64,000 nucleotides of DNA from Candidatus Tisiphia endosymbiont of Beris chalybata (GTDB lineage Bacteria; Pseudomonadota; Alphaproteobacteria; Rickettsiales; Rickettsiaceae): NCBI RefSeq assembly GCF_964026555.1, contig NZ_OZ032159.1:372001-436000 (forward strand), read 5' to 3'. The notes under the pieces were generated by a model. The model searched no databases and was not told where the DNA came from. It saw nothing but the letters and a program-made list of their open reading frames with translations. Below, piece after piece: positions 47,428 to 57,170 of this stretch. Both the position numbers and the translations under genes were made by a program. Position 1 is the stretch's first letter, and each line of letters starts with the position of its first letter.

Positions 47428-48345
47428 CTATAAAACTGCCTTACTTCCTTGTAATTTATTTTTGAAAATATTTAGTAGCATACTCTCCACATCATCTAAT
47501 AGCATCTCTAAAAATTTTGTTCGAGGTTTGATTTTAAATTCTTTTACTTTCAAGCTGTTATCAATTTTTTTTGTTTCTTGTAGCCACTTAATCGCATCTT
47601 CCTGCGTCCCTACTGCGTCCACAAGTTTTAACTTGAGAGCCTGACGCCCGGAATATATACGGCCATCCGCTAATTTCTTAACGTAATCAATCGGTAAACC
47701 TCTTCTTGCGGCAACCAGTTCTACAAAATATTCATAATTATCTTCTATATTTAGCATTATAGCTTCCCGGACAGCTTCGGTCACTTTTTCGGTAGGGTTC
47801 GGAGCCGCTTTTAATTCTCCGGATTTGAAATTATTAAAGGTAATACCAAGCTTTGTTGCTAAATCTGTCACTTCAAAGGTTTGAAAAATTACCCCGATTG
47901 AGCCAGTGATTGTCCCATTATGACTTACGATATAATCTCCGCCTAAAGATATCAAATAGCCGCCACTTGCTGCTAGCGTTCCCATTACTATTGCGACTGG
48001 TTTTTTTGCTGATATTTTCCGCAGGATATTATAAATTTTTTCTGACCCTACAACTGTCCCGCCAGGTGAGTTAACATTAACTATTAGAGCACTAATGTGC
48101 TCATCGTCAATTATTTTTTCCAGTTTCTTGTCACGTTTTGCATCCTCAAAAATTATCTCGTCTATTAAAACTGAAGTGATATATTTACCACTACCAATAT
48201 ACTGACTACTTTTACTATTTTCTTGTCGTTTAACTATAATGGTAATAATTAATGCTACAAATAAGAAAATAGCTACTAATTTCCAGAGTGCTAACTTACG
48301 TTTGTTGTATTTTCTTTCGATTAAATAATCAGGAGGTATTACCAT
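47428..48345 (-). CDS. sppA: Signal peptide peptidase SppA (short form)
   Basis: A 305-residue membrane-bound serine protease that clears leftover signal peptides. There is one N-terminal membrane segment (about 22-39, KLVAIFLFVALIITIIV), then the S49 peptidase domain. The nucleophile is Ser127 in MGTLAASGGYLISLG and the general base is Lys179 in FKSGELKAAPNP, the Ser-Lys dyad of short SppA. GxVNSPGG occurs as VNVNSPGGTVVGSE. Complete. smpB ends 16 bp upstream of its start, so smpB-sppA are probably co-transcribed. Confidence 0.93.
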   Translation of the reverse strand: MVIPPDYLIERKYNKRKLALWKLVAIFLFVALIITIIVKRQENSKSSQYIGSGKYITSVLIDEIIFEDAKRDKKLEKIIDDEHISALIVNVNSPGGTVVGSEKIYNILRKISAKKPVAIVMGTLAASGGYLISLGGDYIVSHNGTITGSIGVIFQTFEVTDLATKLGITFNNFKSGELKAAPNPTEKVTEAVREAIMLNIEDNYEYFVELVAARRGLPIDYVKKLADGRIYSGRQALKLKLVDAVGTQEDAIKWLQETKKIDNSLKVKEFKIKPRTKFLEMLLDDVESMLLNIFKNKLQGSKAVL

Positions 48346-48361
48346 AGTGCTTCTGTGCTCT

Positions 48362-48820
48362 TTATTTCAATCTCATTAATCTAGCTTGATCTCTTTTCCA
48401 ATCTTTTGCTTTTATAGCTTCTCTTTTATCATATAATTTTTTGCCCTTGGCAATACCAAGCTCAACTTTTGCTATATTTTTTTTATTAAAATATATAGCA
48501 AGCGCAACAAGAGTATAGCCTTTTAAGCGGATTTTACCAATTATTTTCCTTATCTCGCCTACCTTTAAAAGCAATTTGCGAGTTCTACGAGTAGAGTGAT
48601 TAAATCTACCTGCTTTATCATATTCTGCTATATGACAGTTATATAAAAATACCTCATTGCCAGAGTTCTCGGCATGGCTGTCTTCTATACTAGCTTTTCC
48701 TTGCCGAAGAGATTTGACCTCACTGCCTGTTAATATTATACCCGCTTCAATTTTTTCTTCGATAAAATAGTTAAAATAAGCTTTTTTATTTTGAGCTATT
48801 ATTTTTTTATACTCGTGCAT
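48362..48820 (-). CDS. smpB: SsrA-binding protein SmpB
   Basis: 152 residues, the partner of tmRNA in rescuing stalled ribosomes. Signatures are KAYFNYFIEEKIEAGIILTGSEVKSLRQGKASI, then AEYDKAGRFNHSTRRTRKLLL and the C-terminal tail GIAKGKKLYDKREAIKAKDWKR, which reaches into the ribosomal decoding site. Usual length. It lies 16 bp after dapA, an order I recall from Rickettsia genomes. Confidence 0.97.
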   Translation of the reverse strand: MHEYKKIIAQNKKAYFNYFIEEKIEAGIILTGSEVKSLRQGKASIEDSHAENSGNEVFLYNCHIAEYDKAGRFNHSTRRTRKLLLKVGEIRKIIGKIRLKGYTLVALAIYFNKKNIAKVELGIAKGKKLYDKREAIKAKDWKRDQARLMRLK

Positions 48821-48836
48821 AATTATATAGAACTCT

Positions 48837-49724
48837 TTACCTAGCTTGTGTTGACAACTGCATAGCTTTTTTTATTTTTTCTTGGGTCTCTGGAGTCGCA
48901 CTGGTCAAAGGAAGACGAAGCTCTTCTAAACATAATCCTAAATTATGAGCAGCATATTTTACTGGGATAGGGTTAGTCTCTGCAAACAATGCTTTATATA
49001 ACGGTAATAATTGTTGGTTGTTTTCTTTAGCCGCTTGATGATTATTATTAAACCAATTAACTTGTAACTTTTTACATAAAGCTGGTGCTATATTAGACAC
49101 CACAGAAACACACCCTGCCCCTCCTTGCGCATTATAAGATAGAGCTAATGCATCATTACCACATAACAAATTAAATTCTTTATTAATTAGTGCTGTTAGC
49201 CGTAAAGGCCGTTCTAAATCATTCCCCGCATCTTTAAGAGCTATAATCCGAGGTAACTCTGCTAATCTCACTATAGTCTCATCTGAAAAATCCACTATTG
49301 TTCTAGTTGGTACTGCATATAACATTAAAGGCAGATGAGTTGCGTCATGTAATGCTGTAAAATGTAAATAAATTCCCTGTTGAGATGGTTTGATATAAGA
49401 CGGAATACTACACATAAAGCCATCCACTGAAACTGTTGTGCATATTTTTAATATCTCTAAAGCCGATTGAGTATTCATAGCTGAACAACCAGCTATTACT
49501 GTTACGCGCCCTTTTACAAGCTCAGTAGTGAGCTGTAACAAGGTTTTATACTCCTCTAATGTTAGGCTAGTTCCTTCCCCAGTGGTACCTCCCACTACGA
49601 TACCATCCACTTCATTATCAACTTGATAATTAATTATCTTCTCCCAGGAGGCAAAATCTACTTTATTATTCTTAAAAGGTGTAATCAAGGCTGTAATCAG
49701 CCCTTTAAATATGTTGTTATTCAT
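48837..49724 (-). CDS. dapA: 4-hydroxy-tetrahydrodipicolinate synthase
   Basis: A 295-residue aldolase-fold enzyme making the first intermediate of the lysine/diaminopimelate branch, used for peptidoglycan. The Schiff-base lysine is Lys164 (IALKDAGND), the catalytic Tyr136 is in LYAVPTRT, and GGTTGEG (45-51) is the pyruvate-binding loop. Complete. First gene of dapA-smpB-sppA. Obligate intracellular bacteria usually keep dapA for DAP rather than lysine. Confidence 0.95.
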   Translation of the reverse strand: MNNNIFKGLITALITPFKNNKVDFASWEKIINYQVDNEVDGIVVGGTTGEGTSLTLEEYKTLLQLTTELVKGRVTVIAGCSAMNTQSALEILKICTTVSVDGFMCSIPSYIKPSQQGIYLHFTALHDATHLPLMLYAVPTRTIVDFSDETIVRLAELPRIIALKDAGNDLERPLRLTALINKEFNLLCGNDALALSYNAQGGAGCVSVVSNIAPALCKKLQVNWFNNNHQAAKENNQQLLPLYKALFAETNPIPVKYAAHNLGLCLEELRLPLTSATPETQEKIKKAMQLSTQAR

Positions 49725-49763
49725 GATTTATCCATTTACCTTTATATAGAAAGCCTATTGAAA

Positions 49764-50729
49764 CTAACTTTTAACTTTGTCACTAGCAAGAGTAGAGTTT
49801 ATTAATTTTTTCTCGTTTACAGTTTTTAGTTGATTAAAAATAGTTAAAGCTGAGGTTACAAAGCTGCCCGGGTCGGAAAGATTAGCAGGCAAAATTACCG
49901 TATTACTCTCTTTAGCGATTTGTCCAAAGGCGCTCATATATTGTTCAGCAATTTTTAAAGCTACCGCATCTTGTCCCCCTACTGTTTGAATAGAATTAGC
50001 AATAATTTCTATGCTGTTAGCAGTAGCAGTAGCCACTAATCCTATTGCTTCCGCTTCACCTTTAGCTCTATTTACTTGATCAATATATGCCGCTTCAGAG
50101 TTCAGCACTATTTCAGTTTTTACCCCTTCTGCATTATTGATTTTTGCTTGCCTATAACCTTCTGACTCTAAGATTTGGGCTCGCTTCTGCCTATCTGCCG
50201 CCACTTGTAATTCCATAGCTTTAAGGATTGTTTGAGGGGGTTGGATATCTTTAATTTCATAGCGCATACATTGGATACCCCAATTTACCGAGGCTTGATT
50301 AATAGCTGAGACTATAGCAACATTTAAAGTTTCCCGCTCTTCAAAAGTTCTATCTAATGGCAGCTTCCCTATTTCTGAACGCATAGTAGTTTGGGCTAGC
50401 TGAGTAATAGCATAATATGGACTACTTACCCCATAAGAAGCAGCTACTGGATCAATAATCTTAACATACAAAACCCCATCTATTGATAGAGTCACATTGT
50501 CATTAGAAATAGCGGTTTGCGCGGTAACATTAATCGCTTCTTCTTTTAAAGTATGCTTATAAGCCACCTTTTGAATGAGTGGAATTAAAAGATTTAATCC
50601 AGGTTGTAAAACTTTATCAAATTTACCCAACTTTTCTATTATCCATGCTTGTTGCTGCGGCACAATCTTAATCATCTGAACAATAATAAGTATTGCAATG
50701 CAGCCAAAAGCTAATAATATATATTCCAT
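49764..50729 (-). CDS. SPFH/stomatin-family membrane protein (QmcA-like)
   Basis: A 321-residue band-7 protein. One N-terminal membrane anchor (YILLAFGCIAILIIVQMIKIV, residues 3-23) is followed by the SPFH domain (VPQQQAWIIEKLGKFDKVLQPGLNLLIP, then REHTLKEEAINV-type and the ISNDNVTLSIDGVLYVKI strand) and a coiled coil rich in Ala/Glu (about 170-240, AKGEAEAIGLVATATANSIEII). Such proteins form large ring assemblies that organise membrane microdomains and often act with membrane proteases. An NfeD partner, common for this family, is not adjacent. Complete. Confidence 0.9.
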   Translation of the reverse strand: MEYILLAFGCIAILIIVQMIKIVPQQQAWIIEKLGKFDKVLQPGLNLLIPLIQKVAYKHTLKEEAINVTAQTAISNDNVTLSIDGVLYVKIIDPVAASYGVSSPYYAITQLAQTTMRSEIGKLPLDRTFEERETLNVAIVSAINQASVNWGIQCMRYEIKDIQPPQTILKAMELQVAADRQKRAQILESEGYRQAKINNAEGVKTEIVLNSEAAYIDQVNRAKGEAEAIGLVATATANSIEIIANSIQTVGGQDAVALKIAEQYMSAFGQIAKESNTVILPANLSDPGSFVTSALTIFNQLKTVNEKKLINSTLASDKVKS

Positions 50730-50826
50730 TTTATCCTCTTACTTATATATTTAAGTTCTATTCACAGAGCAGTATATAATATACTGCTCTTAACTGAAGA
50801 GTTGACCGAGTATACCAGAATTGACA

Positions 50827-51654
50827 CTAATTTGTTTCTTCTTTCTCTGGCAATAAGTTAACATAACTTCCATCACTAATTTTAGTCAGGCCTTCTATCA
50901 CTATTAAATCCCCTTCTGTTATTTCATTAGAGATAATTTCTGTAAGGTTATTTAAACTAACCCCAAGTTTAACATAAAGTTTTTCCGCGATATTATTATT
51001 AATTTTATATATAAAATCACCTTGATTATTAGTTACTATCACCTCACTATGGTTATCGACCTTCTGATAAAGTACAACTGGTAATTCTACCAAGATACTT
51101 TTAGCTCTAACATCTTGGCCTACAATACTAAAAAGGTAATCCCCTACTTGTATTTTATCCCCAACCTTGGGCTTTATTACCCCAATTTCGCCATCAAAAG
51201 GTGCAATAATCACCATCGCATTATAAGTATCCATTGTTTTATTAAAATTCAGGGTGGTATCTGCAAATTCTAATTGTGCTTTCTCAAAAGCGCTATTACT
51301 GATATATTTTTTACTATATAATAATTTATTACGCTTATAAGAAGCTTCTGCCGATTTTAACATTGCCTGTGCCTGCATCTTGATCGACCTAGCGATAGCT
51401 TTATCAATAACTAATAATACTTCCCCTTTCCTAACTTTATTGCCTTGCTTTAGGGTAATTACTTCCAAATTACCAGGAACTTTAGCATAATAATCCCTCG
51501 CCTCATCAATTTTACATTGCCCTACTGTGCTAAACACTTCATATAGTTCGACTAGCTCTACCTTAGCACCTCGTACGCTAATAACTCCAGGCTCAGCTAT
51601 AGCCTTAAACCAAATGAGCCCTATAGAAATAAAAATAATTATCTTAGTGCGCAT
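50827..51654 (-). CDS. Periplasmic adaptor (membrane-fusion protein) of an efflux system
   Basis: 275 residues with an N-terminal signal sequence (IIIFISIGLIWFKAIAE) and the layout of HlyD/AcrA-type adaptors. A lipoyl half-motif (GNLEVITLKQGNKVRKGEVLLVID) is followed by a helical hairpin (QAQAMLKSAEASYKRNKLLYSKKYISNSAFEKAQLEF), the second lipoyl half (IIAPFDGEIGVIKPKVGDKIQVGDYLFSI) and a beta-barrel. It is somewhat short for the family. The usual RND pump is not next to it, so its partner must lie elsewhere. It is preceded by repeat-like sequence at about 50765-50826 related to type D elements. Confidence 0.82.
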   Translation of the reverse strand: MRTKIIIFISIGLIWFKAIAEPGVISVRGAKVELVELYEVFSTVGQCKIDEARDYYAKVPGNLEVITLKQGNKVRKGEVLLVIDKAIARSIKMQAQAMLKSAEASYKRNKLLYSKKYISNSAFEKAQLEFADTTLNFNKTMDTYNAMVIIAPFDGEIGVIKPKVGDKIQVGDYLFSIVGQDVRAKSILVELPVVLYQKVDNHSEVIVTNNQGDFIYKINNNIAEKLYVKLGVSLNNLTEIISNEITEGDLIVIEGLTKISDGSYVNLLPEKEETN

Positions 51655-51786
51655 AATGACAATATTAATATTAAACTTTTGGCCTATAACTCACATTAAG
51701 CAGGGCACTTGAAGGAGTTCTCCCACTTAAGGATCCAAGGCCCTTATACAAATTACCGGCTCGATACGAATTATTCAAGCACTCTA

Positions 51787-52548
51787 TTATAACTTCAAAT
51801 CTGTTAACCATCGATGCTCTGATTCCAAAACTTCAAAACGAATTTTTTCACTTTGTCTATCCAGTTCTACCTCAGGAATTAAAGAGGCGCCTTGATACTC
51901 AAAACCATGAAAACTAATTTGCAAATCTGCGCATATTTTACCTACAGCTTCAAGATTCTCTAAGATATCGTCAACAAAAATTATTTTTTTGGGATAATAA
52001 TTTTTTGCATGTAAAATATTATCCAACACTTTACCCTTATCAACATTCGCCGTCAGAATTACCCCTCCTTTCATAGTAGGAATCCCATCGTCAGTTCCCA
52101 TCCCTTCAATTAACATTTCATCTTTTAGAGGCGAAGAACTCATAAAATTTATATTGATAGCTTTTAATTCATTTAAACGCCACTCAGTCAAATCTTCAAT
52201 AACACCAAAATTACCGGTATATAATTTAGTTAACCCCATAGTCGGAATTTGCATTTTTCCTAAAGAATTTAGTATATCAGCTACATAAGGGTCTACTAAG
52301 CGCACTGCACGTTTTTGTATAATAATACTAAATAACAAATTTCTTTGACTGCGAGTAAGACGTTTTTTACTTTCTAGGCGCCATTCTACTCTATAAGGAT
52401 GAGTTAATCGGTACTCTACTTCATCCATAATTAGCACTTCATCCACATCAAATAGTACTAAACTATCTTGATCTAAGCTGCTTAATAGTTCGGCTATTTT
52501 TACAAAATCCTTAACTTGCTCAATTTTAGAAAATTTATGGTTATTCAT
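51787..52548 (-). CDS. DUF2608-type HAD-like protein
   Basis: 253 residues with HAD-superfamily motif I (LVLFDVDEVLIMDEVEY) and motif IV (KKIIFVDDILENLEAVG). The layout matches the DUF2608 family, seen often in intracellular bacteria such as Legionella and Rickettsiales. In motif I the second Asp of DxDxT is present (DVDEV), but the usual Thr/Val position is Val. Phosphatase activity is possible but unproven. It has no signal peptide. It lies 29 bp downstream of the hydrolase gene on the same strand, suggesting one transcription unit. Confidence 0.75.
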   Translation of the reverse strand: MNNHKFSKIEQVKDFVKIAELLSSLDQDSLVLFDVDEVLIMDEVEYRLTHPYRVEWRLESKKRLTRSQRNLLFSIIIQKRAVRLVDPYVADILNSLGKMQIPTMGLTKLYTGNFGVIEDLTEWRLNELKAININFMSSSPLKDEMLIEGMGTDDGIPTMKGGVILTANVDKGKVLDNILHAKNYYPKKIIFVDDILENLEAVGKICADLQISFHGFEYQGASLIPEVELDRQSEKIRFEVLESEHRWLTDLKL

Positions 52549-52577
52549 ATTATTTAATAATTAGTTTTTACTATTCG

Positions 52578-53390
52578 TTACAGTTGACTTTCGACTACTA
52601 CCTCTTCATTTACCACCAATATATTGCCAGAATCCTCATAACTTAACACCTCTTCTATAGAATTAGCAATTACTGCCAAATCTGTTTCCCTGGAAAGTTG
52701 ATGATTCCCATCTTTAATTAATTTCATTACTACCGCCTTAGAAATAATTTTTGCCATAATCTGATGCGACAAAACATAGGGTACTTCAGTATCTAGCACT
52801 CCATGAATTAAATGAACTGGCATTTCTAGATTAATATTATTGTTATTTAGTAATAAATATTTTCTTGCTTCTATTATTAGCCGATAACTTATAGGAAAAA
52901 CATTATTACAATCCCCTGCTATTTCTAGCCATTGTTGCTGCTCCATTTGTTTTTTATGAGATTCTGGTAGTTTATTCCAAATTACCTCTTCAGTAAAATC
53001 TACCGCTGCGGCGATACAAACAATGGCTTTCACTTTCGAGGGCCAGTTTCTTGCCGCGAGAATTGCCAACCAGGCGCCCATACTTGAGCCAACTATAACA
53101 GTTGGCTGGGGCACTAGTGCATTTAGCACCATCTCCACTCCCTCTAGCCACGAGCCAATAGTTTCTTCAATAAAGTTTCCTGACGATTTACCATGACCAA
53201 AATTATCAAATGTGATATAATTATAATTTAGGCTTTTACAATATTTTTCAAGAAATTGAGACTTTTTACCATTCATATCAGACATTAATCCATGCAAGAA
53301 AAGCACTGATGGCGTATTTTTTTGGGTACTGAGACACTGATTATAAGTGATATATTTATTCTTTTCTATATTGTATAATCTATCTATCAT
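52578..53390 (-). CDS. Alpha/beta hydrolase
   Basis: A 270-residue alpha/beta-hydrolase. The oxyanion HG motif is VLFLHGLMSDMNG (30-41), the nucleophile elbow is VGSSMGAW with Ser103, the acid is Asp in LIHGVLDTEVPY, and the base His is in DGNHQLSRE. It starts without a signal peptide. The C-terminal 25 residues are acidic. It is divergent from the glycosyltransferase gene with 35 bp between the start codons, so their promoters must overlap. The substrate is unknown. Confidence 0.85.
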   Translation of the reverse strand: MIDRLYNIEKNKYITYNQCLSTQKNTPSVLFLHGLMSDMNGKKSQFLEKYCKSLNYNYITFDNFGHGKSSGNFIEETIGSWLEGVEMVLNALVPQPTVIVGSSMGAWLAILAARNWPSKVKAIVCIAAAVDFTEEVIWNKLPESHKKQMEQQQWLEIAGDCNNVFPISYRLIIEARKYLLLNNNNINLEMPVHLIHGVLDTEVPYVLSHQIMAKIISKAVVMKLIKDGNHQLSRETDLAVIANSIEEVLSYEDSGNILVVNEEVVVESQL

Positions 53391-53425
53391 ATTTTTAATA
53401 TTAAACTTAAATTAATAAGAAATTA

Positions 53426-54586
53426 ATGACTCCTATAAAATTAACTCAACGATATCATAAACCCACCATTTTGCAAGTAGTTCCCTCACTATTCTCAGGC
53501 GGAGTAGAGAGAGGAACAGTTGAAGTAGCAAAAATGCTCAAAGGAGTTGATTATAACGTGATTGTAGTTTCATCTGGCGGCTCATTAGTCAATGAATTAA
53601 CTACCAATGATATTCCTCATATTCAAATGAATAGTGCTAGTAAAAATCCTTTAACCATATGGAACAATGCCAAGTTACTAGCAGAAATAATTAGAGAGCA
53701 TAAAGTAGATTTAGTGCATGCCAGGTCACGAGCTCCGGCCTGGAGCTGTTATATGGCAGCAAAAGCCACGAACGCTAAATTTTTAACAACCTTTCATGGT
53801 ATTTATAATATTTCAAATTTTCTTAAACGATATTATAATAGCATTATGTTAAAGGGAGAAAAGATTATCGCAGTATCACATTTTGTAAAACAACATATCT
53901 TAAATAATTATACTATTCCGGAGGATAAAATTACCGTAATACATCGTGGGGTAGATTACCATCACTTTGATCCCAAAAACATTCTCGAAGAAAAATTACA
54001 AAAATTTAAAAAGAAATACGGTATTCCTCTCAATGTTCCTATTATCTTACTGCCTTCAAGGATGACTAGCTGGAAAGGGCATCTCTCGTTGGTGGAAGCC
54101 CTTGGCAAGTTAAAACAACGAGATTTTTACTGCCTAATGGTAGGAGATTTATCCAAGCACCCTAATTTTACCCAACGCGTCAAATCTTTAATTAACTCCT
54201 TAAAATTACAAAGTAAAATTCAAATATTTGGTCATGAGAATAATATGCTTGGTTTATATGCTATTTCGGATCTTGTATTATCTACTTCGATTGAGCCTGA
54301 AGCATTTGGTCGCACTATCGCTGAGGGGCAAGCTATGGAAAAAATCGTGATTGCTACAAAGATCGGAGGTTCTATAGAAACAATAATAGATAAGCTTACT
54401 GGATTTCACACTAACCCAGGTGATGCTGATGATCTAGCAGAAAAAATCGAATATTGTTTATCTATCATTAACACTCCTGCTGGGGAAAAGATTCAAAAGG
54501 CTGCAAGAAAAGCGGTAATTGATAATTTTTCGCTCGAGTTAATGCTGAATAAGACTTTTGATCTATATAATCAAATGTTAAAATAG
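53426..54586 (+). CDS. Glycosyltransferase family 4
   Basis: 386 residues of GT-B fold. The N-terminal domain starts with ILQVVPSLFSGGVERGTVEVAKML, the C-terminal domain has LPSRMTSWKGHLSLVEAL and the family motif EPEAFGRTIAEGQAM (the E-x7-E used for the donor nucleotide sugar). It probably adds a sugar to a surface glycan such as LPS core; donor and acceptor cannot be told. Complete and single. Genes of this type are kept in many Rickettsiaceae. Confidence 0.9.
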   Translation: MTPIKLTQRYHKPTILQVVPSLFSGGVERGTVEVAKMLKGVDYNVIVVSSGGSLVNELTTNDIPHIQMNSASKNPLTIWNNAKLLAEIIREHKVDLVHARSRAPAWSCYMAAKATNAKFLTTFHGIYNISNFLKRYYNSIMLKGEKIIAVSHFVKQHILNNYTIPEDKITVIHRGVDYHHFDPKNILEEKLQKFKKKYGIPLNVPIILLPSRMTSWKGHLSLVEALGKLKQRDFYCLMVGDLSKHPNFTQRVKSLINSLKLQSKIQIFGHENNMLGLYAISDLVLSTSIEPEAFGRTIAEGQAMEKIVIATKIGGSIETIIDKLTGFHTNPGDADDLAEKIEYCLSIINTPAGEKIQKAARKAVIDNFSLELMLNKTFDLYNQMLK

Positions 54587-54629
54587 CCCCTACTCTGCTC
54601 TTTGGATTCGCCAGAACCCTTATTGTATT

Positions 54630-54665
54630 TAGTAGACTTCCCGCATAAGTCAAAAAAGCGCTCAG
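54630..54665 (+). repeat. Single end of a type C palindromic element
   Basis: AGTAGACTTCCCGCATAAGTC resembles the type C terminus at 6098, with one change. No matching second end nearby; a decayed half. Confidence 0.5.
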
Positions 54666-54780
54666 AAGTAGTATACTAATAAAAGACTACGTGAACCCTT
54701 GAAAAATGAAAAAACAATTCAGGTGTGTAAAGAATATACTCAATCTATTAAAGAATTAACACTTAGCTTTATAAAAAATC

Positions 54781-54809
54781 TTGACAGGATTTTTCTTATC
54801 GTTTAGGTT
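54781..54809 (+). promoter_or_regulatory. Candidate promoter of tlc
   Basis: TTGACA (54781-54786), 17 bases, TAGGTT (54804-54809), about 25 bp before the ATG. Strong -35, modest -10. Confidence 0.55.
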
Positions 54810-54833
54810 GCTTAAAAATCACCAGGATATTAA

Positions 54834-56360
54834 ATGAATGCAATAAATTCTTATTGCCATATGTGGAATAAAGCGAGAAACAGCAAATTTCGACATATTA
54901 TTTGGCCTATTCGATCAAATGAATTAGTGAAATTTGTTCCTATGGCTTTACTAATGTTTTTTATCCTCATTAATCAAAATTTAGTGCGTAGTATTAAAGA
55001 TAGCTTCGTCATAACATTAATAAGCTCGGAAGTTTTAAGTTTTATAAAGCTTTGGGGTGAAATGCCTATGGGACTCTTATTTGTTATTCTTTATACTAAG
55101 CTTTGTAACATTATTACTACTGAGCAAGCGTTCAGAGTAATAGTATCTTTTTTTCTGTTATTTTTTATAATATTTGGCTTTATCCTATTTCCTTATCGAG
55201 AATATTTTCACCCAGCTCCTGAAATCATAGAATACTATGTTAGTGTTTTTCCGCATTTTAAATGGTTTATTATTATATGGGGTCAATGGAGCTTGGTATT
55301 ATTTTATATTATGGGTGAGCTATGGCCTATAATCGTATTCACCCTTTTATATTGGCAGCTTGCTAATAAAATTACTACTACTGAAGAAGCGCCTAGATTT
55401 TACTCATATTTTACCTTATTTGGTCAAACAAACTTACTAATATCAGGCAGTATAATTATATATTTTGCAAAAGGAGAACATTTCTTATTACCATTATTTT
55501 CGCACCTTAATGACAGGACAGAAATCCTTCTGAAATCATTTATGGTAATTGTTATAATCTCTGGTCTAATCTGTTTAGTTCTACATAAAATTGTAGAATT
55601 AAAAATTATAGAGACAACTAAAAATATTCGATATAAAAATCAACGAACAGATATATTGAAGCTTGGCCTGCTTGATAGTGCTAAGATAGTTTTTACTTCC
55701 AAATATTTAGGAATTATTTGCGTGTTGATGATATCATATTCTATGTCAATCAATTTAATTGAAGGATTATGGATGTCTAAAACTAAACAACTATATCCCT
55801 CTACTCAAGAGTTTATATCTTATCAAGGAAGAGTATTGTTTTGGACAGGAGTGTTTACTTTAATTTGTGCTTTTTTAGGCAGTAGTTTAGTTAGATTATA
55901 TGGTTGGTTTTGGGGAGCAGTAATCACACCAATTGTGATGCTATTATCAGGAACAATGTTTTTCTTATTTGTTATATTAGAGAAACCGCTACTAGCCATA
56001 ATGACTGGTCTTAGTTATTTCTCTCCCCTAATGATTATCGTATTTGTAGGTGGTTTATGGCACGTTCTAGGCAAAGGTATTAAATATTCCCTTTTTGATT
56101 TTACTAAAGAAATGGCTTACATACCACTTGATAGTGAAATGAAAACTAAAGGAAAAGCAGCTGTAGACGTACTTGGAGGTAAAATAGGAAAATCTGCTGG
56201 TGCAGTAATCCAATTTGTTACTTTCAGTATCTTTCCTAATACCGTACATAATGACATAGCTGGTTTTTTAATGGCTATTTTTCTTGTGGTCTGCGTATTA
56301 TGGGTTTACGGGGTAAAAACTTTAGGTAGATATTATAAAAACTTACTAGAACAACAATAA
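54834..56360 (+). CDS. tlc: ATP/ADP translocase (Tlc/NTT family)
   Basis: A 508-residue inner-membrane nucleotide transporter with about 12 membrane helices. Family stretches are [67 protein letters not shown] and the C-terminal [20 protein letters not shown]...[19 protein letters not shown]. Such carriers swap bacterial ADP for host ATP and are a mark of intracellular parasites (Rickettsiales, Chlamydiae). Rickettsia carry several paralogues with different nucleotide preference; which one this is cannot be decided here. Complete. Confidence 0.96.
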   Translation: MNAINSYCHMWNKARNSKFRHIIWPIRSNELVKFVPMALLMFFILINQNLVRSIKDSFVITLISSEVLSFIKLWGEMPMGLLFVILYTKLCNIITTEQAFRVIVSFFLLFFIIFGFILFPYREYFHPAPEIIEYYVSVFPHFKWFIIIWGQWSLVLFYIMGELWPIIVFTLLYWQLANKITTTEEAPRFYSYFTLFGQTNLLISGSIIIYFAKGEHFLLPLFSHLNDRTEILLKSFMVIVIISGLICLVLHKIVELKIIETTKNIRYKNQRTDILKLGLLDSAKIVFTSKYLGIICVLMISYSMSINLIEGLWMSKTKQLYPSTQEFISYQGRVLFWTGVFTLICAFLGSSLVRLYGWFWGAVITPIVMLLSGTMFFLFVILEKPLLAIMTGLSYFSPLMIIVFVGGLWHVLGKGIKYSLFDFTKEMAYIPLDSEMKTKGKAAVDVLGGKIGKSAGAVIQFVTFSIFPNTVHNDIAGFLMAIFLVVCVLWVYGVKTLGRYYKNLLEQQ

Positions 56361-56414
56361 ACCTCTTCCAGATAATAGACTATCAAACATAACTAAACTA
56401 TTACGAGCAAATTA

Positions 56415-57014
56415 ATGACATATGTACCTATGGTGATTGAGCAAACCTCCCGGGGGGAAAGAGCTTATGACATATATTCTAGATTATTAAAAGAGAGAAT
56501 TGTTTTTGTCTGTGGACCAGTTGAAGATTATATGGCCAATGTAATAGTTGCTCAATTATTATTCCTAGAAGCAGAAAATCCAGAAAAAGATATTTTCATG
56601 TACATTAATTCTCCTGGCGGGGTTGTCACTTCAGGATTAGCGATTTATGACACTATGCAATATATTAAGCCTAAGATTTCTACCTTGTGTATAGGGCAAG
56701 CTTGCTCGATGGGTTCTTTATTACTTACAGCAGGAGAAGTAGGAATGCGATACTGTTTACCGCATAGCCGTATAATGATTCATCAACCCTCGGGCGGTTA
56801 CCAAGGCCAAGCTACTGATATAGAAATTCATGCTAGAGAAACTATCAAGATAAAGAAGATGTTAAATCAATTATATGTAAAACATACTGGGCAAAACTTG
56901 CCTGCGATTGAACATAGCATGGAGCGCGATAATTTTATGGATCCTGAACAAGCCAAATCTTTTGGATTAGTAGACAAGGTGATCAGTAATAGAGATCTAA
57001 TTAAAAGCATCTAG
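56415..57014 (+). CDS. clpP: ATP-dependent Clp protease proteolytic subunit
   Basis: 199 residues, the barrel protease of the ClpXP system. The catalytic triad is Ser98 ([11 protein letters not shown]), His123 ([11 protein letters not shown]) and Asp172 (MERDNFMD). The start [30 protein letters not shown] is typical. It is followed 156 bp later by clpX on the same strand, the usual arrangement. Confidence 0.98.
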   Translation: MTYVPMVIEQTSRGERAYDIYSRLLKERIVFVCGPVEDYMANVIVAQLLFLEAENPEKDIFMYINSPGGVVTSGLAIYDTMQYIKPKISTLCIGQACSMGSLLLTAGEVGMRYCLPHSRIMIHQPSGGYQGQATDIEIHARETIKIKKMLNQLYVKHTGQNLPAIEHSMERDNFMDPEQAKSFGLVDKVISNRDLIKSI

Positions 57015-57170
57015 ACTTATAAAATAATCAATATATACTCACATGATTCTAGAGTCATTAGATAGAACTGTTTCCAGGCCTTAAGAGGAAAAATAAATAT
57101 TAGGCTCAAGTAAAAATAATTTACTTCCTCCTTTGAAAAATGTTACACTCATAAATAAAAAAGTAAAATC